52,626 nucleotides of DNA from an uncultured Mycoplasmatota bacterium (GCA_900546715.1 UREA01000010.1:1-52626); one strand, 5' to 3'. Positions 41,495 to 49,840 are shown, numbered from the stretch's first letter. A program made the numbers and translations. Notes: generated from the letters alone by a model not told the origin.

Positions 41495-41565
41495 TGTCAA
41501 TGGCGAGGTATATCAACTGGCTAGATAGTTCGGTTCATACCTGTTCTGTTAAGAACAGGTTTTTT
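41495..41565 (+). ncRNA. Small RNA with consensus promoter
   Basis: TTGACT (41460-41465), 17 bp, TAATAT (41483-41488) is followed by about 70 nt and the terminator ACCTGTTC-TGTTA-GAACAGGT plus T-run. CTAGCCA in the promoter spacer and TGGCTAG in the RNA form an inverted pair. No open frame has a ribosome site. It stands in the 490-bp gap between the nrd operon and the accessory region. Confidence 0.6.
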
Positions 41566-41750
41566 ATTTTCTAACATCAATTTTTTCTTTATTTTACAAG
41601 GGTTTGCGACGATGCAAGCTTTTTTTATAAAAAATTTGTAGTTAAATTTTAGTTAATTTTTTATAAATAATATTTTTTCTTACTCAAATTTATTCAAACT
41701 TATTTATGTTCATTTTAATTTATTTTAGTGTATAAAAAAACAACCCTGTA

Positions 41751-42503
41751 CTAGCAGTTGTTTATAATTTCTTTTATTTTTATATAATCATCAATTAATG
41801 ATAAATACTGAAATTGATAAAATTCCACTGTTCTATAATAAATATTATCAAAATAATAAATACCTTTCCTTTTTTCTACTTCATAATCAATATTAAATTT
41901 TTTTGATTTTTTTCTCTTTTCTATTACTATATTTATATTTGAAAATATATATGTAAGTACAAATTCATCATCAAGATTACATATTCCTATTTTTTTAAAG
42001 AAATTGGCTATATCACATAGTTCTATAACTGAATACTCCGAAATTTTTTTGATTTTAATATTTTCTCTTTTTAAACTATTTTTTACTTCTGGCATATCCT
42101 GAATATTGTTTATAAAATTGCCAAAAATAATTTTATAAATATTTTCTTTAAAAAAATCTATATATTTATTATCTCCAACGTAATGTTTAGATAATAAGTA
42201 TTTTTCTACATTTTGTTTATTACCATTAATTATATCTTCCATGACTACTTCTCTAGCTTTATAAAGCGATGGAAATATTTTTAAAAGAAAATCAAATAAC
42301 CTAGTCAATAGCATTAAAAACTGTTCTTCAGCACTATATATTTCACTTGGATTCGCATTACAACATACTATTTTATTATCTAATTTTAAAATTATTTCAT
42401 CTAATATATCTGTTTTAAGCAATTTATAAATGATTAAATCGTAATCATGTGGACTATTTAACAATATATTACACATTTTTTGCTTTTTCTGTATCAGATC
42501 CAT
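41751..42503 (-). CDS. Hypothetical protein
   Basis: This 250-residue, mostly helical soluble protein (MDLIQKKQKMCNILLNSPHD...) has no recognised motif. The middle is hydrophobic-helical (FLMLLTRLFDFLLKIFPSLY) and the end is Ile/Lys-rich. AAAGGACTAAT lies upstream of ATG 42503. It follows the 105-residue gene on the same strand by about 28 bp, so the two are likely one operon, divergent from the XRE gene at 42966. Confidence 0.55.
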   Translation of the reverse strand: MDLIQKKQKMCNILLNSPHDYDLIIYKLLKTDILDEIILKLDNKIVCCNANPSEIYSAEEQFLMLLTRLFDFLLKIFPSLYKAREVVMEDIINGNKQNVEKYLLSKHYVGDNKYIDFFKENIYKIIFGNFINNIQDMPEVKNSLKRENIKIKKISEYSVIELCDIANFFKKIGICNLDDEFVLTYIFSNINIVIEKRKKSKKFNIDYEVEKRKGIYYFDNIYYRTVEFYQFQYLSLIDDYIKIKEIINNC

Positions 42504-42531
42504 TATTAGTCCTTTCTATTTTAATAATTAC

Positions 42532-42849
42532 TTAACTATATAATTCTTCGTTTTCCTTAATAGCAAAAAATACCATTTCTATACCGTTTTCAACTGCTGT
42601 CATAAAGATAGACTTATTATAAGGTGTTAAATACCAATAATACTTTTTTTCGTCCTTATCTTTAATAATCCCAAATTCATAATTATTTTTTGGAGCATAA
42701 GCCACTAGATGATCCTCTACCAGATGAAATTTAATACCAGCATTAATATATGGTTTCACATATTCGTCAAAATCTTCTCTTGCAAAAAATCTATCCAATT
42801 CATCCACTAATGGTTTAGCACAATACTTCTTACTTCTTATTGCTTTCAC
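42532..42849 (-). CDS. Hypothetical protein
   Basis: This 105-residue protein (MKAIRSKKYCAKPLVDELDR...) has a two-part mixed alpha/beta look: a basic start, then YAPKNNYEFGIIKDKDEKKYYWYLTPYN. It has no signal or membrane segment. GGAAAGGAAGTG lies upstream of ATG 42849. Position and size suit a small accessory partner of the XRE gene across the divergent promoter region. I do not recognise the family. Confidence 0.55.
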   Translation of the reverse strand: MKAIRSKKYCAKPLVDELDRFFAREDFDEYVKPYINAGIKFHLVEDHLVAYAPKNNYEFGIIKDKDEKKYYWYLTPYNKSIFMTAVENGIEMVFFAIKENEELYS

Positions 42850-42924
42850 TTCCTTTCCTAATCATTTTGCATATTCACCCAGCAAATCTTTTACACTGTT
42901 ACTTACTGGAGTATGTTATTTAAA

Positions 42925-42965
42925 AATCGTATCATATTATTAGTGGTAAAGTTGGTGATACGATT
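42925..42965. promoter_or_regulatory. Inverted-repeat operator before an XRE gene
   Basis: AATCGTATCA (42925-42934) and TGATACGATT (42956-42965) are perfect 10-bp inverted copies. The second ends exactly at the GTG start of the XRE gene and contains its GGTGAT ribosome site. Binding by the XRE protein would block its own translation start or promoter. Confidence 0.65.
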
Positions 42966-43223
42966 GTGAAATTAAACAAAGTATTCGGCAACAATGTGAA
43001 ATATTTTAGATTTCGGAAAAAATATACACAAGAGAAAGTTGCTGAACTAACCGATACTAGTGTAACTTATATAAGTCAACTAGAATTAGGTCATCATACT
43101 CCGTCTTTTGAGAAGCTGGAACTTCTTTCAAAAGCGTTGGGTGTTGAGCCTTTTGAATTTTACGTCAAAAGGGACTTTAAAAAGTTACCTGCTAGAGTGG
43201 ATATGACAAATATTGATGAATAA
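42966..43223 (+). CDS. XRE-family regulator
   Basis: This 85-residue protein is a standard helix-turn-helix (VKYFRFRKKYTQEKVAELTDTSVTYISQLELG) with the VEPFEFYVKRDF end typical of XRE proteins that dimerise by a short C-terminal strand. GTG 42966 follows GGTGAT. It is divergent from two unknown genes and has an inverted-repeat operator at its start. Confidence 0.82.
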   Translation: MKLNKVFGNNVKYFRFRKKYTQEKVAELTDTSVTYISQLELGHHTPSFEKLELLSKALGVEPFEFYVKRDFKKLPARVDMTNIDE

Positions 43224-43349
43224 CAATTACGGTTGTTATTCTTTTTCATTATATCACATTTTTTAATATCAAAGTTAATTATTTTGCGTGCATTGGGCAA
43301 AATAGCAAATACACCTGTTAAAATGCGACAATATTTTCAGGTGGTAACA

Positions 43350-43781
43350 ATGTATTTTAATAATTTACAATATTTAAGAAATGAGAAAGAATTAACTCAA
43401 AGAGAAGTATCAGAAATATTGAATTGCAAAAGAAGTACTTATGATAATTGGGAACATGGTAACGTTATGATTCCCCTTGATATGGCTGATAAATTATCTT
43501 GCTTTTATAAAGTTAAGCTATCATATATTTATGGCATTGATAAAGACCTAGTTAAAGTAGAAAATATTAAAAGAATTGATTACAGCAAAATGCTTGCTAC
43601 TTTAAATGAGAAAAAAGAAGAATATAAGCATACTTATACTTACATAGCTGATAATCTAAAATGTAATGTATCAACAGTACAAAGATATTTTAAAGGTGTA
43701 TTCTTCCCACCTATTGATAGACTAGTAGCATTAGCTAATTTATATAATATGGAGCTTGACGTGTTATGTGGTAAACTGTAA
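43350..43781 (+). CDS. Regulator with two tandem XRE-like domains
   Basis: ATG 43350 has AGGTGG upstream; the open frame to 43233 has none. Residues 1-60 form a clear XRE helix-turn-helix (LRNEKELTQREVSEILNCKRSTYDNWEHG), then LSYIYGID. A diverged second module follows (residues 75-143, YTYIADNLKCNVSTVQRYFKG...LYNMELDVLCG). The design and the N-terminal motif (NCKRSTYDNWE against NVKRGTYASWE) match the protein at 18771, so they are paralogues. Confidence 0.78.
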   Translation: MYFNNLQYLRNEKELTQREVSEILNCKRSTYDNWEHGNVMIPLDMADKLSCFYKVKLSYIYGIDKDLVKVENIKRIDYSKMLATLNEKKEEYKHTYTYIADNLKCNVSTVQRYFKGVFFPPIDRLVALANLYNMELDVLCGKL

Positions 43782-43847
43782 AATTTTACCTGTTTTCTTA
43801 TTTGTAAAACAATGCTATAATAAAAACAGCGAAAGGTCTATTAGTTT

Positions 43848-44219
43848 ATGAATAAGAAGTATTTAGAATTGAAAGAAAAATTATTAACTGACTATGAATT
43901 ACAAAAAAAATTTTTTGAGTTAGCACAAAAATTTACAGATCCAGCTGATAAAGTTAAGAGTATATTAAATGATAATCTTGTTAATCAATTTGAAGAAACA
44001 AAAGATAATATTACTTTTGGAGCATTTATTAAAAAGCAAAATAATTCTTATTGTGTATCTATGATTATTTTTGACATTGATTATACATTTTCAAATTTAA
44101 ACGCAAAAACGTATGATAATTTAGAAGAAGCAAATATCTATTTTTCTTCTTTAAAAGATTTAATAAAAAATAACGATCTTGAAAATTTATCTTCTACTTT
44201 ATTAAAAAACTGTCAATAA
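43848..44219 (+). CDS. Hypothetical protein
   Basis: This 123-residue soluble, Lys/Asn-rich protein (MNKKYLELKEKLLTDYELQK...) has no known motif. GAAAGGTC lies upstream of ATG 43848. Helical ends flank a beta centre (NSYCVSMIIFDIDYTFSN). It sits between two XRE genes on the same strand, as is common for small cargo of mobile elements. Confidence 0.5.
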   Translation: MNKKYLELKEKLLTDYELQKKFFELAQKFTDPADKVKSILNDNLVNQFEETKDNITFGAFIKKQNNSYCVSMIIFDIDYTFSNLNAKTYDNLEEANIYFSSLKDLIKNNDLENLSSTLLKNCQ

Positions 44220-44313
44220 TGTGCGATAACAATACAAAGGCATTTAAAAATATGATATAATTATATATATCAATGATACATGGTAGATAAATTTTACTTG
44301 TAATTATATATAG

Positions 44314-44366
44314 ATGGTAGTATTAGTCTATAAACAGATTAGTTCTACCATTTTTCATTTGATAAC
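44314..44366 (+). terminator. Long hairpin terminator
   Basis: ATGGTAGTATTAGTCT and AGATTAGTTCTACCAT pair over 16 positions (one mismatch, two G-U) around ATAAAC and are followed by five T. A TATAAT-like -10 about 60 nt upstream suggests a small RNA from about 44265 that ends here, before the XRE gene at 44391. Confidence 0.6.
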
Positions 44367-44390
44367 GTGTTTATGAAATGGAGGTATATA

Positions 44391-44627
44391 ATGCTTGTAA
44401 AAGAACAAACTGGGGTTATTGTTATTGATTTAAAGCCTATGCTCGAGTTAAGAAATATGACACCATATAAATTAAGCCAACTCTCTGGAATTGATAAAGA
44501 TACCATTTATAAATATGTTAATGGACAAGTTTTATATAGAGTTGATTTATTTAATCTCGCTAAAATCTGTCATATTCTTAAATGTGAATTACATCAAATT
44601 ATGTGGTATGAAGAAAATGGTAAATAA
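44391..44627 (+). CDS. Small XRE-family regulator
   Basis: ATG 44391 has GGAGG upstream. The 78-residue protein has a divergent Cro/CI-type HTH (LKPMLELRNMTPYKLSQLSGIDKDTIYKYVNGQ) and the end LKCELHQIMWYEENGK, typical of the short YozG/YdaS-like XRE proteins of mobile elements. Confidence 0.75.
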   Translation: MLVKEQTGVIVIDLKPMLELRNMTPYKLSQLSGIDKDTIYKYVNGQVLYRVDLFNLAKICHILKCELHQIMWYEENGK

Positions 44628-44707
44628 ATCATTTTGTATTTTTATTATATTTATTTTATATTTTTTTTAGGTATTGGCTTTTATAAAATGCGTGGTACAA
44701 TGTGTAT

Positions 44708-44784
44708 AGTAGTAAAAACTATAAGCAAATGAGCCTATGCTTGTTGTTACGACTATTCCCTGTAAAATGGGAATAGTCTTTTTT
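44708..44784 (+). ncRNA. Small RNA with strong terminator
   Basis: TTGGCT (44674-44679), 16 bp, TACAAT (44696-44701) is followed by an RNA of about 77 nt. It ends in GACTATTCCC-TGTAAAAT-GGGAATAGTC plus six T. No coding frame has a ribosome site. An antitoxin-type or regulatory RNA is possible. Confidence 0.5.
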
Positions 44785-44795
44785 ACTACTTTGTG

Positions 44796-44832
44796 CTAAC
44801 ATATAAAGCAATTTAATTGTTTTATATGTTAG
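44796..44832. repeat. 37-nt near-perfect palindrome
   Basis: CTAACATATAAA...TTTATATGTTAG enclose CAATT-T-AATTG with a G-T pair between, so 18 bp fold back around one base. It ends directly at AGGGGGTGAT, the ribosome site of a tiny frame. It could be a DNA-level operator or relaxase-type site, or an mRNA hairpin. Confidence 0.75.
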
Positions 44833-44842
44833 GGGGTGATTT

Positions 44843-44878
44843 GTGAATGCACTATTGCAAATTTTCAAGCGATCATAA
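44843..44878 (+). CDS. Possible 11-residue leader peptide
   Basis: GTG 44843 stands after an excellent AGGGGGTGAT site. The frame reads MNALLQIFKRS and stops. A hairpin terminator (44944-44996) follows about 65 nt later, before the gene at 45014. This is the layout of a translated leader with attenuation, but only the ribosome site supports translation. Confidence 0.35.
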   Translation: MNALLQIFKRS

Positions 44879-44943
44879 GGGATACTTTCCCCCAAAATCC
44901 AAAAGTTACGACAATAAAACATTTTACTTATCACTTAAACATA

Positions 44944-44996
44944 AGAGTAATAGCTTTTTTATCAACCGATAAACTGGCTGTTGCTCTTTTTTTCAT
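44944..44996 (+). terminator. Hairpin terminator before the 45014 gene
   Basis: AGAGTAATAGC and GCTGTTGCTCT pair (with G-U pairs) around a 23-nt loop and run into seven T. It lies immediately upstream of the ribosome site of the gene at 45014. Confidence 0.6.
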
Positions 44997-45013
44997 AGTT
45001 GGAGGGAATTGTT

Positions 45014-45301
45014 ATGAATAGCACACACGTTTTAACTGATTTTATGATTAAACAGTTTGATGTAAAAAAATTAGAAGAAATAGTAAAAGCCTTTTTGGAA
45101 TTAGTAGAAACTGCAACTTTAATACTTGATGATAAAGATTACTATATCCGAATTACACCTACTTATGAAGTGGAACTTGCTGGAAAATCAAGTGTTCGTA
45201 ATACTTGTAGTAAAATCGAAACATTTATGATTTATGAATATGACAGCAAAGATAAATTGAGGGATCTAATAGCAAAATATCCAAGTGCAGTTGAAGTGTA
45301 A
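45014..45301 (+). CDS. Hypothetical protein
   Basis: ATG 45014 has GGAGGG upstream. This 95-residue acidic protein (MNSTHVLTDFMIKQFDVKKL...) has no known motif; the core is LVETATLILDDKDYYIRITPTYEVEL. A long leader with palindrome, tiny frame and terminator precedes it, so regulation by attenuation is likely. A hairpin closes the gene. Confidence 0.5.
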   Translation: MNSTHVLTDFMIKQFDVKKLEEIVKAFLELVETATLILDDKDYYIRITPTYEVELAGKSSVRNTCSKIETFMIYEYDSKDKLRDLIAKYPSAVEV

Positions 45302-45307
45302 AAAACA

Positions 45308-45336
45308 AGCCTCGTACTTTCAGTGCGGGGTGGTTG
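45308..45336 (+). terminator. GC-rich hairpin of the cctcgt...gcgggg type
   Basis: CCTCGTACT-TTC-AGTGCGGGG pairs with G-U contacts. The same design occurs in the 37-bp repeats at 4609 and 5719, and a shorter half at 49746-49766, so it is a recurring terminator-like module. The T-tract after it is weak and interrupted. Confidence 0.45.
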
Positions 45337-45421
45337 ACATTTTTTTGATATATTTACAAAAAAAATTTTAAGTATAAAGAACAAACGTCATTTTATGTGT
45401 TATACTATAAATGGTGATAAT

Positions 45422-46540
45422 GTGATAAGATTTGAGAATGTTTCTCGTTCTTTTGGTAATAAAAAAGTTTTAGAAAATATTAATTTAGAAATTGATGATA
45501 ATGCTATTACTTGTTTAATTGGCGAAAGTGGGTGTGGAAAAACAACCATTTTAAAGATGATTAATAGATTAATTGAACCTACTACGGGAGTAATTACTAT
45601 TAATGGTCGAAATGTTTTAAAGCAAGATCCTATAAAACTTCGAAGAAGTATAGGCTATGTTATTCAACAAACCGGTTTATTTCCGCATATGACAATTCGT
45701 GACAATATTGCAATTATTTTAAACCTTAAAAAGAAAAAAGAGGTTGTTGATAAACGAGTATTAGAACTTATGGATATGATTGAATTAGATCCAAATGAAT
45801 ATTTAGATAGTTATCCATCAGAACTATCAGGTGGTCAACAACAAAGAATTGGAATAGCCAGAGCTTTTGCCACAAATCCGCAAATAATTCTTATGGATGA
45901 ACCGTTTAGTGCTCTTGATCCGGTTACGCGATCATCTTTACAGGATGAACTTATAAAAATTCAAAATAAGTATAAAAAAACAATTATATTTGTTACTCAT
46001 GATATGGATGAAGCCATTAAATTAGCTGATAAAATTGCTATTATTGATGATGGAAATATAATTCAATATGATACTCCGGAAAATATATTAAAACATCCTG
46101 TTAATGATTTTGTGAAAAATTTTGTTGGCGAAAAGAAAATTTGGAGATCACCAGAATTAATTAAAGTAAAAGATATAATGATTGAACATCCCGAAACTTG
46201 TAGTCCTAATTTTTCAATATTTTATTGTATAAATAAGATGAAAATGGCCAAAGTAGATACATTAATGGTAGTTGATGAAGAAAATATTTTACAAGGAATA
46301 CTATATGCCGCAAGTTTAACAAATGTTAATTATAATAATAAAAAAGCCAAAGATTTTATTGAAAAAGATTTTATGGCAGCCAATCCTAATGATTCGATTG
46401 TTGATTTATTAGAATTAATCGATATTCATAAAATATCTACAATGCCGGTAACAGATAGAAATGGACATTTAAAAGGTCTTATAACAAGAAGTACACTTCT
46501 TACTTATATGAGTCAACAGTTTTTAGAGGAGGACGAGTAG
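45422..46540 (+). CDS. OpuC/EgtU-type ABC transporter ATPase with CBS domains
   Basis: GTG 45422 has GGTGATAAT upstream. The ATPase has Walker A GESGCGKTT, a Q-loop (YVIQQTGLFPHM), the signature LSGGQQQR and Walker B ILMDEPFSALD. Two CBS domains fill residues 250-370 (IKVKDIMIEHPETCSP and DFIEKDFMAANPNDS). This is the layout of the quaternary-amine class (OpuCA, ProV). In that class the CBS pair senses ionic strength or nucleotides. The start of the permease gene overlaps its last base. Confidence 0.9.
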   Translation: MIRFENVSRSFGNKKVLENINLEIDDNAITCLIGESGCGKTTILKMINRLIEPTTGVITINGRNVLKQDPIKLRRSIGYVIQQTGLFPHMTIRDNIAIILNLKKKKEVVDKRVLELMDMIELDPNEYLDSYPSELSGGQQQRIGIARAFATNPQIILMDEPFSALDPVTRSSLQDELIKIQNKYKKTIIFVTHDMDEAIKLADKIAIIDDGNIIQYDTPENILKHPVNDFVKNFVGEKKIWRSPELIKVKDIMIEHPETCSPNFSIFYCINKMKMAKVDTLMVVDEENILQGILYAASLTNVNYNNKKAKDFIEKDFMAANPNDSIVDLLELIDIHKISTMPVTDRNGHLKGLITRSTLLTYMSQQFLEEDE

Positions 46541-48102
46541 TGAATTTATTTGAATATATAAAAGATAATTTTTCAGAAATTATGGATCTTTTATTAGAAC
46601 ATATTGAATTAACTTTTTTATCAGTTTTTATTGCTATTTTAATTGGTATACCACTAGGAATCATAATTAGTTATGTTAAAAAATTAGATAAGCCGGTTTT
46701 AGGTTTATCTAATGTTGTTCAAGCAATTCCTTCGATGGCGTTATTAGGTTTTACAATTCCTTTTTTAGGAATTGGTACTAAGCCAGCTATTGTTATGGTC
46801 GTTTTATATTCCTTGCTTCCAATTATTAAAAATACCTATATTGGTATAAAAAACATCAATTTACAAATGATTGAAGCGGCTAAAGGTATTGGACTTACGA
46901 AATGGCAAATTTTAACGAAAATTCAAATTCCCTTAGCCTTACCAGTTATAATGGGAGGAATTCGCATATCCTCAGTTAGTGCTGTCGGACTTATGACTTT
47001 AGCCGCCTTTTGTGGAGCTGGTGGACTTGGTTATTTGGTATATGCGGGTATTCGTTCAATTAATAATATGCAAATTTTAGCCGGAGCAATACCTGCTTGT
47101 TTATTAGCTTTATTTATAGATTATATTTTAGGAATTGTTGAAAATTTAGTTACTCCAAAATATACGAAAAGTAAAGAAAAAAAATCATTTTTTAAAAATG
47201 AAAAAGTTCAAAAAGTTATATTAATAATATTTGGAATAATTTTAATTATAATGTTTATAGCTCCATTATTTAATAAAGAGAAAATAGAAAAACAAATAAC
47301 TATTGGTAGTATGGATTTTACTGAACAAGAGATATTATCATATATGATTAATGATATAATTGAAGAAAATACAGATATTACAGTTAATCAAAGATTATCA
47401 CTTGGTTCTTCAAATATTGTTTTATCAGCATTAAGACAAAATGATATAGATATATATGTTGATTATACGGGAACTATTTATGGAAGTTTGTTAAAAAAAG
47501 AACCTAATAGTGATGTTCAAGAAGTTTATGAAGTATCAAAAAAAGAATTAAAAGATAGGTATGATTTAAATGTATTAAGTGATTTAAATTTTAATAACAC
47601 TTATACATTAGCTGTTACCAAGGAAACGGCTAATGAATACAATTTAAAAACAATTAGTGATTTAAGTGCTGTATCTAGCGAACTTGTTTTTTCACCAACT
47701 TTAGTTTTTATGGAAAGAAATGATTGTTGGCTTGGCTTGCAAAAAACTTATCCAATTGAATTTAAAGATGTTATAGCAATGGATGGAGCACCTAGATATT
47801 TAGCCCTTATGAGTGGTGAAAGCGATGTTATAGATGCTTATTCAACGGATGGTTTATTAAAAAAATATGATTTGGTTGTCTTAGAAGATGATAAAAATTT
47901 CTTCTTGCCATATCATGCTATCCCGATTGTTAATAATCGTCTATTAGAAGAATATCCGGAAGTTGTTCCATTGTTAGAAAAATTAAGTAATTATTTAAAT
48001 GATGATGTAATGCGAGAATTAAACTATTTAGTAGATGAAGAAAGACAAAAGCCAGAAGATGTAGCTTATAACTTTTTAAAACAAAATAATTTAATTGCCT
48101 AA
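46540..48102 (+). CDS. ABC permease fused to a substrate-binding domain
   Basis: GTG 46540 follows GGAGGACGAG. Residues 1-210 are a BPD-type permease with the EAA-like loop (EAAKGIGLTKWQILTKIQIPLALPVIMGG). A further span is near 228-245. From about 255 a ProX/OpuCC-like binding domain follows: ITIGSMDFTEQEILSYMI, then DIYVDYTGTIYG and VIDAYSTDGLL. One-piece permease-binding proteins of this type import glycine betaine, choline or carnitine, or ergothioneine (the EgtU group). The ligand cannot be told by eye. Confidence 0.9.
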   Translation: MNLFEYIKDNFSEIMDLLLEHIELTFLSVFIAILIGIPLGIIISYVKKLDKPVLGLSNVVQAIPSMALLGFTIPFLGIGTKPAIVMVVLYSLLPIIKNTYIGIKNINLQMIEAAKGIGLTKWQILTKIQIPLALPVIMGGIRISSVSAVGLMTLAAFCGAGGLGYLVYAGIRSINNMQILAGAIPACLLALFIDYILGIVENLVTPKYTKSKEKKSFFKNEKVQKVILIIFGIILIIMFIAPLFNKEKIEKQITIGSMDFTEQEILSYMINDIIEENTDITVNQRLSLGSSNIVLSALRQNDIDIYVDYTGTIYGSLLKKEPNSDVQEVYEVSKKELKDRYDLNVLSDLNFNNTYTLAVTKETANEYNLKTISDLSAVSSELVFSPTLVFMERNDCWLGLQKTYPIEFKDVIAMDGAPRYLALMSGESDVIDAYSTDGLLKKYDLVVLEDDKNFFLPYHAIPIVNNRLLEEYPEVVPLLEKLSNYLNDDVMRELNYLVDEERQKPEDVAYNFLKQNNLIA

Positions 48103-48126
48103 CAAATAACTTGGAAGGAGGAAAAT

Positions 48127-48303
48127 GTGTATAAAACCGTCGTAATAGAATATTTGCCAAAAGCTGATGATATGGCTAAAAGAATCGAAGACAAAGCTAA
48201 TGAAATGTCTAAAGAAGGTTATATACTTGTTACCATGTCAATTACAGGAACAGCAAAAGCAATTTTAGTATTTAAAAAAGGTTTGAAAAAAAGTTTTATA
48301 TAA
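48127..48303 (+). CDS. DUF4177-like small protein
   Basis: GTG 48127 has GGAAGGAGG upstream, 24 bp after the permease stop. The 58 residues read VYKTVVIEYLPKADDMAKRI, EDKANEMSKEGYILVTMSIT, then AKAILVFKK. The KE-G-Y-x-L-V middle and the strand-helix-strand order are those of DUF4177 proteins. The TAA stop lies inside the 7-bp target duplication of the IS4 element; the insertion has not changed the coding frame. Confidence 0.7.
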   Translation: MYKTVVIEYLPKADDMAKRIEDKANEMSKEGYILVTMSITGTAKAILVFKKGLKKSFI

Positions 48304-48409
48304 ATTCAATGTCATTAACTTAAGAAATTTTATAGATAGATATTTAAAAATCTATCTTTTTTTGTTATCATAAATACGTAAAGAGTAATAAAAAGGGATA
48401 TATAAGTCA

Positions 48410-49720
48410 ATGAAATATAAAGAATATGCAATTAATAAAACAAATTCAATAATTTTGAATAAAGATTCAATATCATTATATAGAATGTGTGAAACAGATT
48501 TTACAAGAAATAGAAAAATGAATTTTGAAAAAGTTGTGATGTATAGTTTAAATAAGAAAGGATTAACATCAAAAATGGAAATAGAAGAATTTAACGAAAT
48601 AATTGATAGTAAAGATATATCGAGTCCTGGAGTATTAAAACAACGAAAAAAATTAAGGGCAGAAATATATAAAGATATGATGCAAAATAACATAAAAGGA
48701 TTTTACAATGAATTTTCAGATGAAGTAAAATTATTTAAAGGATATATTGTAACAGCAACAGATGGAAGTGATTTTGAAATACCAAATACTATAACAACAA
48801 GAAAAAATTATAATAGTACCAAAGATAACACTAGTGTTGCAAGAGCACATGTTTCTAATAGTTTTGATTTACTAAATAAGTACATATTAAGCACAATCAT
48901 AGGTCCAGAAAAAAGCAATGAAAAAGAAATGGATATAGAACATTTAAAAGAGATAAAAGAAATGAATTTAAAATTTCCTATCATTAGAGTAAAAGATAGA
49001 GGGTATGTATCTGTAAAAGATATTTATTACTCAAATCAAAATAATGATAAATTTGTTACTCGTCTTAAGAAAACAGATTTTAAAAAACAAGTAATGTCAA
49101 TGAAAACGAAAGATGAAATAGTAGAAATATCATATCAATATGATAGAATTAGAAATTATAAAGATAGCGATCCTGAATTTTATAAATTAATGGAAGACAC
49201 TAAAACTAGTGTCTTTGTGAGAATTGTTAAAATTGTATTACCAACAGGTGAAGTAGAAATATTAATGACTAATTTGACTGAAGAAGAAGCTAATTATGAA
49301 GACATGAATGAATTATATCAATTAAGATGGGGAATAGAAACCAATTACCATTATTTAAAAGAAAGTTTAAAAATAGAAACAATAACAAGTAGTATTGATA
49401 ATATCATAAAACAAGATATATATAGCCAAATGTTTGTCTTTAATTTATTGCAAGCGTTTGTTAATGATTCAAATGAAAATATAAAAGATTTAAAATACAA
49501 ATATGAAATGAAAGTAAATTTTAATATGGCCATTGGATTCTTTAAAAAATTTTTTATATTAATTTTCGTTGAAGAAGATATGGAGTTAAAGAAAAAACTA
49601 ATGGATAAATTACAAGAAAAGATAGAAAAATATTTAGAACCAGTTCGACCAGGAAGAAAATATCCAAGAAATAAAGATAAAAAGAATAAACATCCTATAA
49701 ATAAGCGAAAATCATTTTAA
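48410..49720 (+). CDS. IS4-family transposase
   Basis: This 436-residue DDE transposase has a first Asp in VTATDGSDFEIPN, a second in IIRVKDRGYVSV, and the YREK signature around the Glu: YQLRWGIETNYHYLK (Y-x2-R-x3-E-x6-K). The C-terminus is highly basic (RPGRKYPRNKDKKNK). A short hairpin upstream (48336-48363) ends in T and would stop outside transcription from entering. No strong ribosome site precedes the ATG. Confidence 0.9.
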   Translation: MKYKEYAINKTNSIILNKDSISLYRMCETDFTRNRKMNFEKVVMYSLNKKGLTSKMEIEEFNEIIDSKDISSPGVLKQRKKLRAEIYKDMMQNNIKGFYNEFSDEVKLFKGYIVTATDGSDFEIPNTITTRKNYNSTKDNTSVARAHVSNSFDLLNKYILSTIIGPEKSNEKEMDIEHLKEIKEMNLKFPIIRVKDRGYVSVKDIYYSNQNNDKFVTRLKKTDFKKQVMSMKTKDEIVEISYQYDRIRNYKDSDPEFYKLMEDTKTSVFVRIVKIVLPTGEVEILMTNLTEEEANYEDMNELYQLRWGIETNYHYLKESLKIETITSSIDNIIKQDIYSQMFVFNLLQAFVNDSNENIKDLKYKYEMKVNFNMAIGFFKKFFILIFVEEDMELKKKLMDKLQEKIEKYLEPVRPGRKYPRNKDKKNKHPINKRKSF

Positions 49721-49807
49721 TTTATGATTATTATATTGTAAAAACTGCACTGCAAGTGCGGGGCGTTGCTGTGTAATTAATTTTTTAATTGATTTAATAG
49801 CAAAAAA

Positions 49808-49840
49808 AGAAGTGAATTTTTCTTTTAAAATCACTTTCTT
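49808..49840 (+). terminator. Hairpin at the transposase end
   Basis: AAGTGA and TCACTT arms with A/T-rich inner pairing are followed by TCTTTTAT, between the transposase stop and the right terminal repeat. Confidence 0.45.

Noticed and set aside
44836..45021. Open frame of 61 codons on the plus strand
   Set aside because: It starts inside the ribosome site region, crosses a hairpin terminator and the next ribosome site; the tiny GTG frame at 44843 fits the signals better.
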